A stretch of DNA of 64,000 nt, taken from contig JANRLS010000254.1 in assembly GCA_033762315.1 (NCBI GenBank), forward strand, positions 10,578 to 74,577, written 5' to 3'. The DNA comes from CAYLLN01 sp033762315 (GTDB lineage: Bacteria; Planctomycetota; Planctomycetia; Pirellulales; Pirellulaceae). The first letter of the stretch is position 1; each line of letters opens with the position of its first letter. The notes under the pieces were generated by a model. The model made no database searches, was not told where the DNA came from, and saw nothing but the letters and a program-made list of their open reading frames with translations. Shown piece after piece: positions 42,574 to 51,474 of this stretch. The position numbers and the translations under genes were made by a program.

Positions 42574-43956
42574 TCATTTGGCCGGTTCGGCCTGGGCGGT
42601 TTGCTTATCGAGCTTGCCGAGCAGGTGGTCGTAGGCGGTTTGCAGTTGCTTGTCGAACTTGTGCTCTTCGGCGGGCTTTGTGCCCTCCTTGGGCGGGGCG
42701 ACAATCGCGTCCCGCTCGCGGCGCTCCTTCAAATATGCCTCGGCTTCGTCGGTGTTGAGCGACACCTCCAGCCCGTCGTTGGGCTTCACGCCCCATTCGT
42801 CGCTGTCCTTGGCCCCTTCGCCCCGGTGAATGTTCTTGCCGCTGGGGCGCAGGTAGCCGGCCGTGGTCAGCTTGAGGGCGCTATTGCCTTCCTCCAGCTC
42901 GATGATGTTCTGCACGCTCCCCTTCCCCCAGGTGCGCTCGCCGATAATCACCGCCCGGCCATGATCTTGCAGGCAGGCGGCGACGATTTCGCTCGCGCTC
43001 GCGCTGTTGTGATTGACCAGCACCGCCAGCGGGAAACCGTCGAACGTGCCGGCCTTTTCAGCCTTCCAGGTCTTGGGCTTGGCGTTGCGGCCGGCGGTGC
43101 TGACGATCTTTCCCTCGGTCACAAACAGGTCGCTCACCTCGATGGCCGCCGTCAACAGTCCGCCGGGATTGTAGCGCAGGTCGAGTATCAGCCCCTGCAT
43201 CTCTTGCTTGGTCAGCTCGACAAGGGCCTTCTTCAGGTCGTCGGCCGTGTGCCGGCTGAAGCTGCTGATCCGGATGTAGCCGATTTTTTTGTCGCCAGAG
43301 AGCATGAAGTTCCAGGTGTCGTCGGCTTTGCGGGTGTCGCCAAGCACCGAATCGACCCGCACCAATTCGCGCGTCAGCTCCAGCGATTCCTTATCGCCGC
43401 TGGCGACGTGCTCAATCGTCAGCTTAATCGGCAGGCCGACTTTCCCCTTGATCCGCTTGACCGCCTCGTCGATGGTGATGCCGGTGGTGGGCTCCCCTTC
43501 GATTTCGATGATCTTATCGCCGCCGCGCAGCCCGGCCCGATAAGCCGGCGAGCCATAGATGGGGCTGGTAATGGTCAGGCCCCCTCCTTCGGTTGAAACC
43601 GTGATGCCGATGCCACCGAACTCGTTTTCGACGCTGCTTTTGAACTTGTCGAGCTCGGCCGGCGGGATGAAGTTGGAATATGGATCGAGCTTTGAGAGCA
43701 TGCCCCGAATGGCCGCTTCCATCAGCTCGCGGCGGTCGATTTCCTTGACGTAGTTCCGTTCGACCTGGTCCAGGGCGTCGGCAAACAGCTTGAGCAGCTC
43801 CAAATCTTGCGCCGGCGGGGTTGTCTCGGCACTTTCCGCCGCTGGAGTGTCGCTTTTGGTCGCCGCCGGCTCGTCGGCCCGACTTATCGGCCCGCTTATC
43901 AGTGCCGCCAACCAGACCAGCATCCACCCCCGCGACCACGCAACTCGCCAAATCAT
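42574..43956 (-). CDS. S41 family C-terminal processing peptidase
   Basis: The protein has a signal peptide (WMLVWLAALISGPISRA), an N-terminal segment, a PDZ domain (GIGITVSTEGGGLTI, GSPAYRAGLRGGDKIIEIEG) and the S41 catalytic part with Ser in LVNHNSASASEIVAA and Lys in ERTWGKGSVQNI. Such Ser-Lys proteases cleave exported proteins from their C-termini. A Lys/Glu-rich tail follows. 460 aa; ATG at 43956. Probably cotranscribed with tsaD downstream. Confidence 0.93.
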   Translation of the reverse strand: MIWRVAWSRGWMLVWLAALISGPISRADEPAATKSDTPAAESAETTPPAQDLELLKLFADALDQVERNYVKEIDRRELMEAAIRGMLSKLDPYSNFIPPAELDKFKSSVENEFGGIGITVSTEGGGLTITSPIYGSPAYRAGLRGGDKIIEIEGEPTTGITIDEAVKRIKGKVGLPIKLTIEHVASGDKESLELTRELVRVDSVLGDTRKADDTWNFMLSGDKKIGYIRISSFSRHTADDLKKALVELTKQEMQGLILDLRYNPGGLLTAAIEVSDLFVTEGKIVSTAGRNAKPKTWKAEKAGTFDGFPLAVLVNHNSASASEIVAACLQDHGRAVIIGERTWGKGSVQNIIELEEGNSALKLTTAGYLRPSGKNIHRGEGAKDSDEWGVKPNDGLEVSLNTDEAEAYLKERRERDAIVAPPKEGTKPAEEHKFDKQLQTAYDHLLGKLDKQTAQAEPAK

Positions 43957-44029
43957 CTTGGACTCCTCGCGTAAAACACGCCGGCCCCACGCACTTCGAT
44001 CATACTCGTCCCACTCAGCCGGGACAACG

Positions 44030-44244
44030 CAAAGTGGCCCCGCGACCGTAGCCCCGCATCAAAGTGGCCCCGCGAGGCCCTTTGCGGGGTTGCCGTGCGC
44101 CCAATCACCCCTTTACCAACCACGACGCCTCCTTCGTTCCGATCCCAGCCCGCCATGGGACTGGCGGGCCTACCTTCCTGCCGCGACAAAATCTTCCTGC
44201 CGTGACAAAGTGGCCCCGCGTGGCCCTTCGCGGGGTTGCCGTGC
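44030..44244. repeat. Three copies of CAAAGTGGCCCCGCG repeat
   Basis: Copies at 44030-44044, 44060-44074 and 44206-44220. The last two extend with a GCGGGGTTGCCGTGC arm that can pair with CCCCGC, forming a hairpin. Confidence 0.75.
44149..44168 (+). repeat. Hairpin of the CTAC-flanked family
   Basis: CCCGCCA (44149-44155) pairs with TGGCGGG (44162-44168) around TGGGAC, followed by CCTACCTTCC. The same flank follows the 44312 hairpin. Confidence 0.65.
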
Positions 44245-44311
44245 CACTCACCCGTCACTTCGCCGCCTCGGGCATCGATTTCGCCCGCCGCCGTGGCTAT
44301 TCCAGCCCCAA

Positions 44312-44332
44312 GCCAGCGAGGGCCTCGCTGGC
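44312..44332 (+). repeat. Hairpin of the CTAC-flanked family
   Basis: GCCAGCGA (44312-44319) pairs with TCGCTGGC (44325-44332) around GGGCC, followed by CTACCTTCC. Its stem equals that at 33000, while the flank equals that at 44169. Confidence 0.65.
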
Positions 44333-44380
44333 CTACCTTCCTGCCGTTGCAAATCGGGCTGGGGGGCTGACAATGGCCCT

Positions 44381-45079
44381 ATGCCTATCGAAACGATCTG
44401 CCAGGGTTGCAGCAAACGGCTGCGTGTCGGCGACGAGCATGCCGGCAAGACGGCCCGTTGCCCGCAATGCCAGACGATCTATACCGTCCCCCAGCCGGCG
44501 GCCGCGGCGGCCCTCGGCGCGGGTGTGGCCAGCCATTCGCCGCTGCCGACAAGCGACCGCTGGCATCTGAAAACGCCCGGCGGCCTCACCTTCGGCCCAG
44601 TCGCGCGGGTCGAGCTCGACCGCTGGCTAGTCGAAGGGCGGATCACCCCGACGTCGCAGATCCTGCACGAAGGGGATGGCCAATGGGTGTGGGCCGGGCA
44701 GGTCTATCCGCAACTGGTCTCATTCGCCGGTCCGGCGGCCTTTCCGGTCGCGCAGAGTGCCCCCATTTCTGCGGCGACCGTGGCCGGCGTCGCCGCGAAT
44801 CCCTATGTCGCCGGCTCGTTTCCGGCCTACACCTATCGCGAGGCCCATCGCGGCCCGGCGATTCTGGCCCTCGGCCTCGTCAGCATTCTGGCCTGCCAAC
44901 TGATCGCCATCGCCCCGATCCTCATGGGCTTTGCCGACCTCGACAAAATGAAACGCGGCGTGATGGACCCCGCCGGCCGCGGCCTGACTATCGCCGGCCT
45001 CGTCCTTGGCTGCCTGGCGATTGTCCTGTTCGTGCTGCAAATCCTGCTCGTCATCATCATGATCGCCGCCGACGTCTGA
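44381..45079 (+). CDS. Zinc-ribbon/GYF_2 membrane protein
   Basis: The N-terminus has a zinc ribbon with CQGC near residue 7 and CPQC near 27. A GYF_2-like domain follows (RWHLKTPGGLTFGPV, VELDRWLVEGRIT, DGQWVWAGQVYP), then two hydrophobic segments (AILALGLVSILACQLIAIA and LAIVLFVLQILLVIIMIA). It resembles planctomycete GYF/DUF4190 membrane proteins of unknown role. 232 aa. ATG at 44381. Its stop lies 6 nt before nfo, so cotranscription is likely. Confidence 0.75.
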   Translation: MPIETICQGCSKRLRVGDEHAGKTARCPQCQTIYTVPQPAAAAALGAGVASHSPLPTSDRWHLKTPGGLTFGPVARVELDRWLVEGRITPTSQILHEGDGQWVWAGQVYPQLVSFAGPAAFPVAQSAPISAATVAGVAANPYVAGSFPAYTYREAHRGPAILALGLVSILACQLIAIAPILMGFADLDKMKRGVMDPAGRGLTIAGLVLGCLAIVLFVLQILLVIIMIAADV

Positions 45080-45085
45080 ATCGCC

Positions 45086-45940
45086 ATGCCCCAGTTCGGT
45101 GCCCACATGTCGATTGCCGGCGGCTACTACAAGGCCGCCCTTGAAGCTCGCCGCTGCGGCTGCGAGGTGGTGCAGCTATTTACCAAGAATAACAACCAGT
45201 GGCGGGCAAAGGAAATCTCGGACGAGGAGGCGGAGCGGTTCGCGGAATCGCTTGTGGAGCTGAAGATCGAGCAGCCGCTGTCGCACTCGTCGTATCTGAT
45301 TAACCTGGCTTCGCCGGATGATGCGCTCTGGAACAAGTCGATCGAGGGGATGGTCGTCGAACTCCAGCGGGCCGAGCGACTGGGGATTCGCTATGTGGTG
45401 ATGCATCCCGGCTCGCACACCACGTCGAGCGAGGAGGCAGGACTGGCCCGCGTCGCCGAGGGACTCAATCGGCTGCATGCCGCGCTGCCCCAGGGCAAAT
45501 CGCAGGTGCTGCTGGAGATTACGGCAGGGCAGGGGAGCAATCTCGGCTGGAAGTTCGAGCACCTGGCCGAAATCCTGCGGCAAACCAAGGGGGCCGAACG
45601 CGTGGGCATTTGCTTCGACACCTGCCACGCCTTTGCCGCCGGTTTTGACCTGCGCGACGCCAAAATCGCCAAAAGCATGTGGCGCAAGTTTGACGACCTG
45701 CTCGGTCTTGACCGGCTGAAAGCCTTTCACCTGAACGACAGCAAACGCGAACTCGGCTCGCGGGTTGATCGGCACGAGCACATCGGTCGCGGCCAGATCG
45801 GCCTCGAAGGCTTCCGGCACCTCCTAAACGACAAGCGCTTTCGCAACATCCCCATGTATCTCGAAACCCCCAAGGAGGAATTGGATGGGGAGCCTTGGGA
45901 TGTGGTGAATTTGCGGACGCTGCGGGGGTTGGTAGGGTAA
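45086..45940 (+). CDS. nfo: Deoxyribonuclease IV (endonuclease IV, Nfo)
   Basis: Nfo cuts DNA at abasic sites in base-excision repair using three zinc ions. The TIM-barrel protein has FGAHMSIAGGYYKA near the start, PLSHSSYLINLASP, VVMHPGSH (His ligand), VGICFDTCHAFAAG and AFHLNDSKRELGSRVDRHEH near 210. 284 aa, normal length. ATG at 45086 follows directly after the GYF gene. The transporter downstream is separated by hairpins. Confidence 0.95.
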   Translation: MPQFGAHMSIAGGYYKAALEARRCGCEVVQLFTKNNNQWRAKEISDEEAERFAESLVELKIEQPLSHSSYLINLASPDDALWNKSIEGMVVELQRAERLGIRYVVMHPGSHTTSSEEAGLARVAEGLNRLHAALPQGKSQVLLEITAGQGSNLGWKFEHLAEILRQTKGAERVGICFDTCHAFAAGFDLRDAKIAKSMWRKFDDLLGLDRLKAFHLNDSKRELGSRVDRHEHIGRGQIGLEGFRHLLNDKRFRNIPMYLETPKEELDGEPWDVVNLRTLRGLVG

Positions 45941-45971
45941 AGGACGAGGGAGGGACGGAGGGCTTCCTTTT

Positions 45972-46018
45972 AGCCAGCTTCAGCTGGCTCCCCGTCAGCC
46001 ACCAGCTTTAGCTGGTGG
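45972..46018. repeat. Pair of perfect hairpins with shared CCAGCT core
   Basis: AGCCAGCTTCAGCTGGCT (45972-45989; 8-bp stem, 2-nt loop) and CCACCAGCTTTAGCTGGTGG (45999-46018; 9-bp stem, 2-nt loop). Both share the core CCAGCTTYAGCTGG. They follow nfo and could be terminators or repeat copies. Confidence 0.75.
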
Positions 46019-46136
46019 AGGGGCGCGCGAAACCGCTCCGCACAAATCCATTCCCGCCAGCGCCTATCATTCGCGCCCCGCGGTCGTGTAGCATCATCCT
46101 GCGACAAGATTCGGCAACGAGAGCGGGAGCGGGGCG

Positions 46137-48068
46137 ATGCTGCTGGCAAGCTTATCGGTGATCGATTACGGCGTGATCGTCCTCTATCTGGGGGCGATGC
46201 TCGCCCTGGGATTCTATTTCAGCGGCCGGCAGACCGACACCGCCGAGTTCTTTCTCGGCAGCCGCAGCTTCGGCTGGTTTCCGCTGGGGATGTCGCTGAT
46301 GGCGACGCTGATCTCGGCCCTCACCTACACCGGCCTCCCCGGTCAAGCCTACGAGCATGGCCTCAAATGCTGGCTCATGCCGGCGTCGTTCTGGCTCATC
46401 CTGCCGATTGTCGTTTTCCTCGTGATTCCGCTCTATCGCGGCCTGGGGCTCTATTCGCTATATGAATACCTCGAATATCGCTTCGACAGCCGGGTGCGGC
46501 TCGCGGCGAGCTTGATTTTCGTCGTTTGGCGGCTCTTGTGGCTCGGTGGGGTGATCTATGCCCCGTGCCGGGCTCTGTCGATCGCCGCCGGCTGGCCGAT
46601 TCCCGACTGGATGCTGATTATCTTGCTCGGCGTGGTGACGACGCTCTACACCTTTCTCGGCGGGATGCGGGCGGTGATTTGGACCGACGTGATTCAAGGC
46701 TTTGCGATGATCTTCGGCGTGGTGGTGGTGATCGTCGGCGTTTGGCTGAAAATCGACGGCGGGCCGGCCCGCGTCATGGAAATCGCCAGTGGCCTCGGCC
46801 GCACGAACACCATCGACTCCTCGTTTAGCTGGACGAACGAGTGGATTTTCTGGGCCGCTTTGCCGCACTGGTTTTTGGCGAATTTGTCGTTCTACGTCGC
46901 CGATCAGATCACAGCCCAGCGGTTTTTGAGCGCGAAGGATGTCAACTCGGCTCGCACGTCGTATGTGCTGAACACGCTGGCCCTCACGTTTCTCTTGCCG
47001 GCGCTCATCTATGCCGGCATGTGCCTGTTGGCCTTTTACTACGACCATCCCCAAGAGATGCGACCCGAATGGGTGGCCAATATCGACAATAAAACCCGCC
47101 AGCCGCTGACCGGTCCCGATGGCCGGCCGCTCCTTGACGACAAGAACGAGCACCACGCCATCGGCTGGGCGACGATCGAGCAGCTTGTCGCCGAGGGGCG
47201 GATCATTCGCCCCAACACGCGCGAGCCGATCACCGATGCCCGCGAGCTGCTCGACCCGGCGAACGACCGGGTGGTGCTCATCGAAAAGCTGGCGATGCGG
47301 CGCGTCATTCCCGATTCCAAGCTCCGCGGCGAGTTGCTGATTCGCAAAGGCTCGGCCGAGAAAATGCTGCCACAGTTCATCAGCCAGCATTTGCCTTGGG
47401 GGGCGGCAGGGCTAATTCTGGCGGCGCTACTGGCGGCGTCGATGTCGTCGATCGATTCGGGTTTGAACTCAATCTGCACTTTGGTGGTGATGGACCTGCA
47501 TCGCCGCTATGGCTGGGGGAAGGCGTGGCTGGCGAGCAAGCTGGGCAAGCAGCCCGACCAGCTCAACGAAGCCGACGAACTGCGCCTCGCCCAGCCGCTG
47601 ACGCTGATTATCGGGCTGGCAGCAACAGTGTTTTCCATCGGCGTGTCGTTCATTGCCGATATCTTCAGCATCATGGTGGGGGTGGCCAACACGTTCGGCG
47701 CGCCGCTATTGGCCGTGTTTTTGCTGGGCATGTTGACGCGGCGGACGACCGCCCCGGCGGCGCTGGCCGCCACCGTGGTCGGCGGGCTGTTCACCGTCGG
47801 CCTGACGATCTTCACCAAGCTGGCCGCGGCCGACTATCTGGTGCCCCAAGCGTGGCGATTCCACGAAATCTGGATCGTGGTGTTCGGCACGCTCTTTACG
47901 CTGTTCTTTGGATATGCGCTCAGCTTTTTAGCCGGCCGGCGAAAGTCGAACACCGACCTGCGGGGGCTGGTCCTCGGCTGCGGCACGCTGGGGGTGCGGG
48001 CCGTCGATGAGGAAATGACCATCGTCTCGCTGCCGCCGCAGGAAAGCGCGCAGCGGTGGAAGAAATGA
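46137..48068 (+). CDS. Sodium:solute symporter (SSS family)
   Basis: About 13 membrane segments are predicted by hydrophobicity. GLPGQAYEHGLKCWLMPASF, TFLGGMRAVIWTDVIQG and ASMSSIDSGLNSICTLVVMD match SSS/SGLT transporters, including the Ser-rich sodium-binding region. A long hydrophilic stretch (residues about 305-415, DHPQEMRPEW to SAEKMLPQ) interrupts the helices and could be a regulatory or binding loop. The substrate is unknown. 643 aa; ATG at 46137. Confidence 0.92.
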   Translation: MLLASLSVIDYGVIVLYLGAMLALGFYFSGRQTDTAEFFLGSRSFGWFPLGMSLMATLISALTYTGLPGQAYEHGLKCWLMPASFWLILPIVVFLVIPLYRGLGLYSLYEYLEYRFDSRVRLAASLIFVVWRLLWLGGVIYAPCRALSIAAGWPIPDWMLIILLGVVTTLYTFLGGMRAVIWTDVIQGFAMIFGVVVVIVGVWLKIDGGPARVMEIASGLGRTNTIDSSFSWTNEWIFWAALPHWFLANLSFYVADQITAQRFLSAKDVNSARTSYVLNTLALTFLLPALIYAGMCLLAFYYDHPQEMRPEWVANIDNKTRQPLTGPDGRPLLDDKNEHHAIGWATIEQLVAEGRIIRPNTREPITDARELLDPANDRVVLIEKLAMRRVIPDSKLRGELLIRKGSAEKMLPQFISQHLPWGAAGLILAALLAASMSSIDSGLNSICTLVVMDLHRRYGWGKAWLASKLGKQPDQLNEADELRLAQPLTLIIGLAATVFSIGVSFIADIFSIMVGVANTFGAPLLAVFLLGMLTRRTTAPAALAATVVGGLFTVGLTIFTKLAAADYLVPQAWRFHEIWIVVFGTLFTLFFGYALSFLAGRRKSNTDLRGLVLGCGTLGVRAVDEEMTIVSLPPQESAQRWKK

Positions 48069-48103
48069 CTCCGGCCCGCCGCAACTCATGACTGGTTGTG
48101 GCC

Positions 48104-49333
48104 CTAGGCGACCGCCGCCCCGTACTTGCCGGCCAGTTCACGTCGCTCCTTATCGATCTGCTTCGCCAGCATGTCGGCCTGCGAAGCGGTAGTGCCACCA
48201 ACCTCTATCAAGTAATCGACGGCATCATCGATTTCCTTTTTGATCGCGCTCGTGGGCATGGTGCAGAGACGAATCGTATCGAAGACAGCCGCGCGCCAGT
48301 CGCGGAAGACCTTGTTTTGTTCGTCGCCGAAACCGGGCTTCTTGGCCAGGGCCTTGTATTTCACGTGCAATTCGCCCTTATCGGTGTTGCGGCTACGGTA
48401 GCCTTCTTTCAGAACGGCATCCTCGTAAGCTTGCGCCGTTTCGTGCATCTTGCTAACGACTTGCAGGAGCTTGTTCGTCTCGACCACATTCGACCCCTTC
48501 ACGACCGCAGCCGCTTTTTTGGTCTGCTCGAGCAGCTGCTTTCCTTTTCCGGCCAGCAACTTGATTTTCTTGTTCGATTCCTTGTATTCGTCCAGCAGCT
48601 GGCGCATTTCGTTGGCCAACTCGCCGTCTCCCTTGACTGTGCTTTGCTTTTCGACCGCTTCCGCGACCGCTTCGCCGAGCCCGTCCACGGCCGTCTCTAG
48701 GCCATCTAGTTTCGCCTCGATTTTCTTCACCGAATCGGGAATTTCGATTTTCGCGGGATCGAGCCCCGTCAGATGGAAATCGTTGACGAATTTGACAAGC
48801 TTGATGAATCCCTTCTTCGTAACCGCGTCCTTCGCATCGCGGAGCACGTTGCGAAAGTTCTGCATTTCCTTGGTGCAATTGTCGAGATCGACCTCCTTGC
48901 CGGCCTGAAGATCCTTTTTGACCTCACTCAGCATCTTGGTCGCCGTAACGACCGTTTGCTCGATATTGTCCACGATGCCTTGATACTTTTCGACCGCCGC
49001 CTTGTTGGCCGCGGCATAGATGAGCTTTTCCTTTTGTAGCTCCATCATCCGCTGGCCGTCTTTCACCTCGGCCCGCCAGGTTTTCAGCTTGCCGGCCGCG
49101 TCGTGCTTGTCGTCCTTGGCCTTTTTGACCAGCCCCTCGGCCCCTTCGAAGGCTTTATCCAACTCTTCGAGCAGCTTGGTCGCCGCCTCGCAGGCCTTGG
49201 CGTCGGCAAGCGCCTTCAGGTCCTTGGGCACTCCCTTGAGAACATCGCGCATCGCCTCGCTCACGCCGGTCTTTTTGACCGACGAGGGGCGAACTTTGTC
49301 CCATTCTTTTTCGGTGAACGAGAAGGTCGGCAT
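48104..49333 (-). CDS. Lysine-rich coiled-coil protein of unknown family
   Basis: 409 aa, Lys/Glu-rich and almost entirely helical; segments such as AATKLLEELDKAFEGAEGLV, DSVKKIEAKLDGLETAVDGL and KIKLLAGKGKQLLEQTKK show heptad-like hydrophobic spacing. There is no signal peptide or membrane segment. ATG at 49333 follows AGGAGA, a strong site. It lies downstream of ndk on the same strand (52-nt gap). I do not recognise the family; a structural or DNA/nucleoid-related role is speculative. Confidence 0.85.
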   Translation of the reverse strand: MPTFSFTEKEWDKVRPSSVKKTGVSEAMRDVLKGVPKDLKALADAKACEAATKLLEELDKAFEGAEGLVKKAKDDKHDAAGKLKTWRAEVKDGQRMMELQKEKLIYAAANKAAVEKYQGIVDNIEQTVVTATKMLSEVKKDLQAGKEVDLDNCTKEMQNFRNVLRDAKDAVTKKGFIKLVKFVNDFHLTGLDPAKIEIPDSVKKIEAKLDGLETAVDGLGEAVAEAVEKQSTVKGDGELANEMRQLLDEYKESNKKIKLLAGKGKQLLEQTKKAAAVVKGSNVVETNKLLQVVSKMHETAQAYEDAVLKEGYRSRNTDKGELHVKYKALAKKPGFGDEQNKVFRDWRAAVFDTIRLCTMPTSAIKKEIDDAVDYLIEVGGTTASQADMLAKQIDKERRELAGKYGAAVA

Positions 49334-49385
49334 GGGAATTCTCCTGAAAACATTTGCTGAACGGGAAATCAAGGGCACCACAAAG

Positions 49386-49847
49386 CTACTGTTCGTCACC
49401 CGCCTTCAGCCAGTCGATCAAGGTCGGCTCGTAGGGGAGAACTTCGCTGGGCTGGAAATACAGACCGATCTCGCGGGCGGCCGCTTCGGGGCCGTCGCTG
49501 GCGTGAACCAGATTCATCTGCCGGCTGCTGGAATAGTCGCCGCGGATGGTGCCGGCGGCGGCTTTGAGGCCGCTAGTCGCGCCGAGAATGTCGCGAACCA
49601 CGCGAATCACCTCCAGCCCCTCGACCACCATCGCCAAAATCGGCGAGGCGGTGATGAACTTCTCCAGCCCCGGATAAAACGGCTTCGCGACGTGTTCGGC
49701 ATAGTGTTTTTTCGCCAAATCAGGCGTCACTTGCAACATCTTCATCGCAATAATGTTGAGCCCCTTCTCCTCGAAGCGGGTGATAATACGGCCCATCAGG
49801 CGGCGCTGCACGCAATCGGGCTTCAGCAGGACCAGCGTTCGTTCCAT
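49386..49847 (-). CDS. ndk: Nucleoside diphosphate kinase
   Basis: Ndk equilibrates nucleoside di- and triphosphates through a phospho-His intermediate. The product starts MERTLVLLKPDCVQRRLMG; the active-site block is SRQMNLVHASDGPEAAAREI, where H is the phosphorylated residue. 153 aa, normal. ATG at 49847 is chosen; the open frame to 49979 extends over the upstream gap. It diverges from the pterin dehydratase gene and precedes the coiled-coil gene. Confidence 0.95.
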   Translation of the reverse strand: MERTLVLLKPDCVQRRLMGRIITRFEEKGLNIIAMKMLQVTPDLAKKHYAEHVAKPFYPGLEKFITASPILAMVVEGLEVIRVVRDILGATSGLKAAAGTIRGDYSSSRQMNLVHASDGPEAAAREIGLYFQPSEVLPYEPTLIDWLKAGDEQ

Positions 49848-49964
49848 GACTTCTAACTCCACATGCGACAATAGACGGTAACTTGGTTTGCCTTTTGGCT
49901 TTACGAGCGGAGAATTGTAGGTCCAATCCGCTTTTTCCTCAACCCGACCGGAGCAGCGTTTGCC

Positions 49965-50309
49965 ATGGACCCTTATCAAATCCTAAGCGAAGAACAACTT
50001 GCCGCCGCCCTGGCCGAACTGCCCGGCTGGGAGATTCGCGAGGGCTGGCTCCGCCGTACCTTCGCCACGCCGGGCTGGCCGCATACGCTCCTCTTGGCCA
50101 ATACCATCGCCTATCTGGCCGAAGCGGCTTATCACCATCCGGATCTCAAGCTCGGCTATGCCAGTTGCACGGTGCTGCTGCAAACGCACAAAGTGAAGGG
50201 GATCACCCCGCACGATATTGAACTGGCCAAAAAAATCACCGAGATCGTGCTTTGGAAGCCGGCCGCGGGATCGGCACTTGAAGGCTTCCCCAAAAAGTGG
50301 GTGCATTGA
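49965..50309 (+). CDS. phhB: Pterin-4a-carbinolamine dehydratase
   Basis: The segment AEAAYHHPDLKLGYASCTVL followed by THKVKGITPHD matches the PCD/DCoH signature, with the active-site His pair. PCD dehydrates pterin carbinolamine, used in tetrahydrobiopterin recycling or in pterin detoxification. 114 aa. ATG at 49965. No phenylalanine hydroxylase gene is adjacent. Confidence 0.92.
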   Translation: MDPYQILSEEQLAAALAELPGWEIREGWLRRTFATPGWPHTLLLANTIAYLAEAAYHHPDLKLGYASCTVLLQTHKVKGITPHDIELAKKITEIVLWKPAAGSALEGFPKKWVH

Positions 50310-50430
50310 CGGTCGGCCAGCGATTGGGCTCGCGTCGCCCGCGAAACCCGGCGAATTCGCTCCCAATTTTGCTTGCGACTCGCGCCGCCGCAGCCCTAAA
50401 CTAACGTCATCTCGCCCTGGGGAGGCTGTC

Positions 50431-51474
50431 ATGCCCTTGCACATTCGCGCTGCGCGGCGCGGGTTCACGCTCGTCGAGCTCTTGGTAGTGATTGCGATCA
50501 TCGGCATGTTGGTAACGCTGCTCCTACCGGCGGTGCAATCGGCCCGCGAGGCGGCCCGCCGGGCGAGTTGTGCGAACAATCTTCGTCAGCATGGCATCGC
50601 GCTCAACAACTATCACGATGCCTACAAGCGCTTTCCCCCGGCCGGCATCAACTATGGCTGGTGCCGCAATCCGCCGCCGGCGACGAACCTGCCGGAGAAT
50701 CGCATTTACAACGTCAACGGCATTTTGCTCATGGCTCCGTTTCTGGAGTTGGGCGGGGCGCTGAGCAACTATAACCCTAGCGCCGCCGCGAGTGACGTGA
50801 ACGTGGGCAACGATAATTGCTGCTCGCCGACGCAGGCCCAGGAGCCGCTGTCGGGCACGGTCGCGGGGACGAACGCCACGCTCGTCGCCGCGCAGTTCAA
50901 GGTGTTTAGCTGCCCCAGCGACACGGGCGATCCGCGACTGCCAACGACCGGCGTCTATAGCATCGGCATGGGGTCCAATCGCGGGGCGGGAGCCAAAACC
51001 AACTACGATTTCTCGGCTTGGAGTGGCAGCTACGTTTGCAAACACTGGGCCACGCACACCCTGAATCAACGGCGGATGTTCGGCGAAAACAGCACCGCGC
51101 GGTTCTCGGACGTGATCGACGGCAGCAGCCACACCGTCGCCTTCTGCGAAACGACCAACGACGTTTATAACGGCCGCGCCCCGGCCTGGGGTTATCGCGG
51201 CTGGGTGATGGTTGGCGTCGATATCGGCAGCTCCGCCGGTATCAACAACTGGACCTATGGCACTTACATCACTTTCACGCAGGGGCCCGATTGGCGCGAG
51301 AATCCCCGCGTTGGCCGGCTGGGAAGCTGGGCCTATCCCGGCAGCTTGCATCCCGGCGGCTGCCAGGTGTGCATGGCCGACGGCTCGGTCCGCTTCGTGG
51401 CGCAAAATACCGACTTGACGATCCGCGAGCGCATGGCCGCAATGGCCGACGGCAACACGGTGATTCTGCCGTAG
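50431..51474 (+). CDS. DUF1559 type II secretion/pilin-like protein
   Basis: The N-terminus ARRGFTLVELLVVIAIIGML is the prepilin cleavage and N-methylation signal followed by a hydrophobic helix. AREAARRASCANNLRQHGIA and the C-terminal SLHPGGCQVCMADGSVRFV are typical of DUF1559, an abundant planctomycete family with a pseudopilin-like N-terminus and unknown role. ATG at 50431 has GGGGAGG upstream. 347 aa. The lipoprotein gene at 51905 follows, a frequent pairing in this phylum. Confidence 0.9.
   Translation: MPLHIRAARRGFTLVELLVVIAIIGMLVTLLLPAVQSAREAARRASCANNLRQHGIALNNYHDAYKRFPPAGINYGWCRNPPPATNLPENRIYNVNGILLMAPFLELGGALSNYNPSAAASDVNVGNDNCCSPTQAQEPLSGTVAGTNATLVAAQFKVFSCPSDTGDPRLPTTGVYSIGMGSNRGAGAKTNYDFSAWSGSYVCKHWATHTLNQRRMFGENSTARFSDVIDGSSHTVAFCETTNDVYNGRAPAWGYRGWVMVGVDIGSSAGINNWTYGTYITFTQGPDWRENPRVGRLGSWAYPGSLHPGGCQVCMADGSVRFVAQNTDLTIRERMAAMADGNTVILP

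Larger units (their letters stand above)
43957..44380. other. Intergenic region packed with short repeats
   Basis: No gene is supported in this 424-nt gap. It holds three copies of CAAAGTGGCCCCGCG and two CTAC-flanked hairpins (44149 and 44312). The open frame from 43790 only becomes convincing after ATG 44381. Confidence 0.6.

Noticed and set aside
43790..44380. N-terminal extension of the GYF_2 protein
   Set aside because: The open frame runs through the repeat-rich gap and the protease gene; the zinc ribbon starts right after ATG 44381, the usual start.
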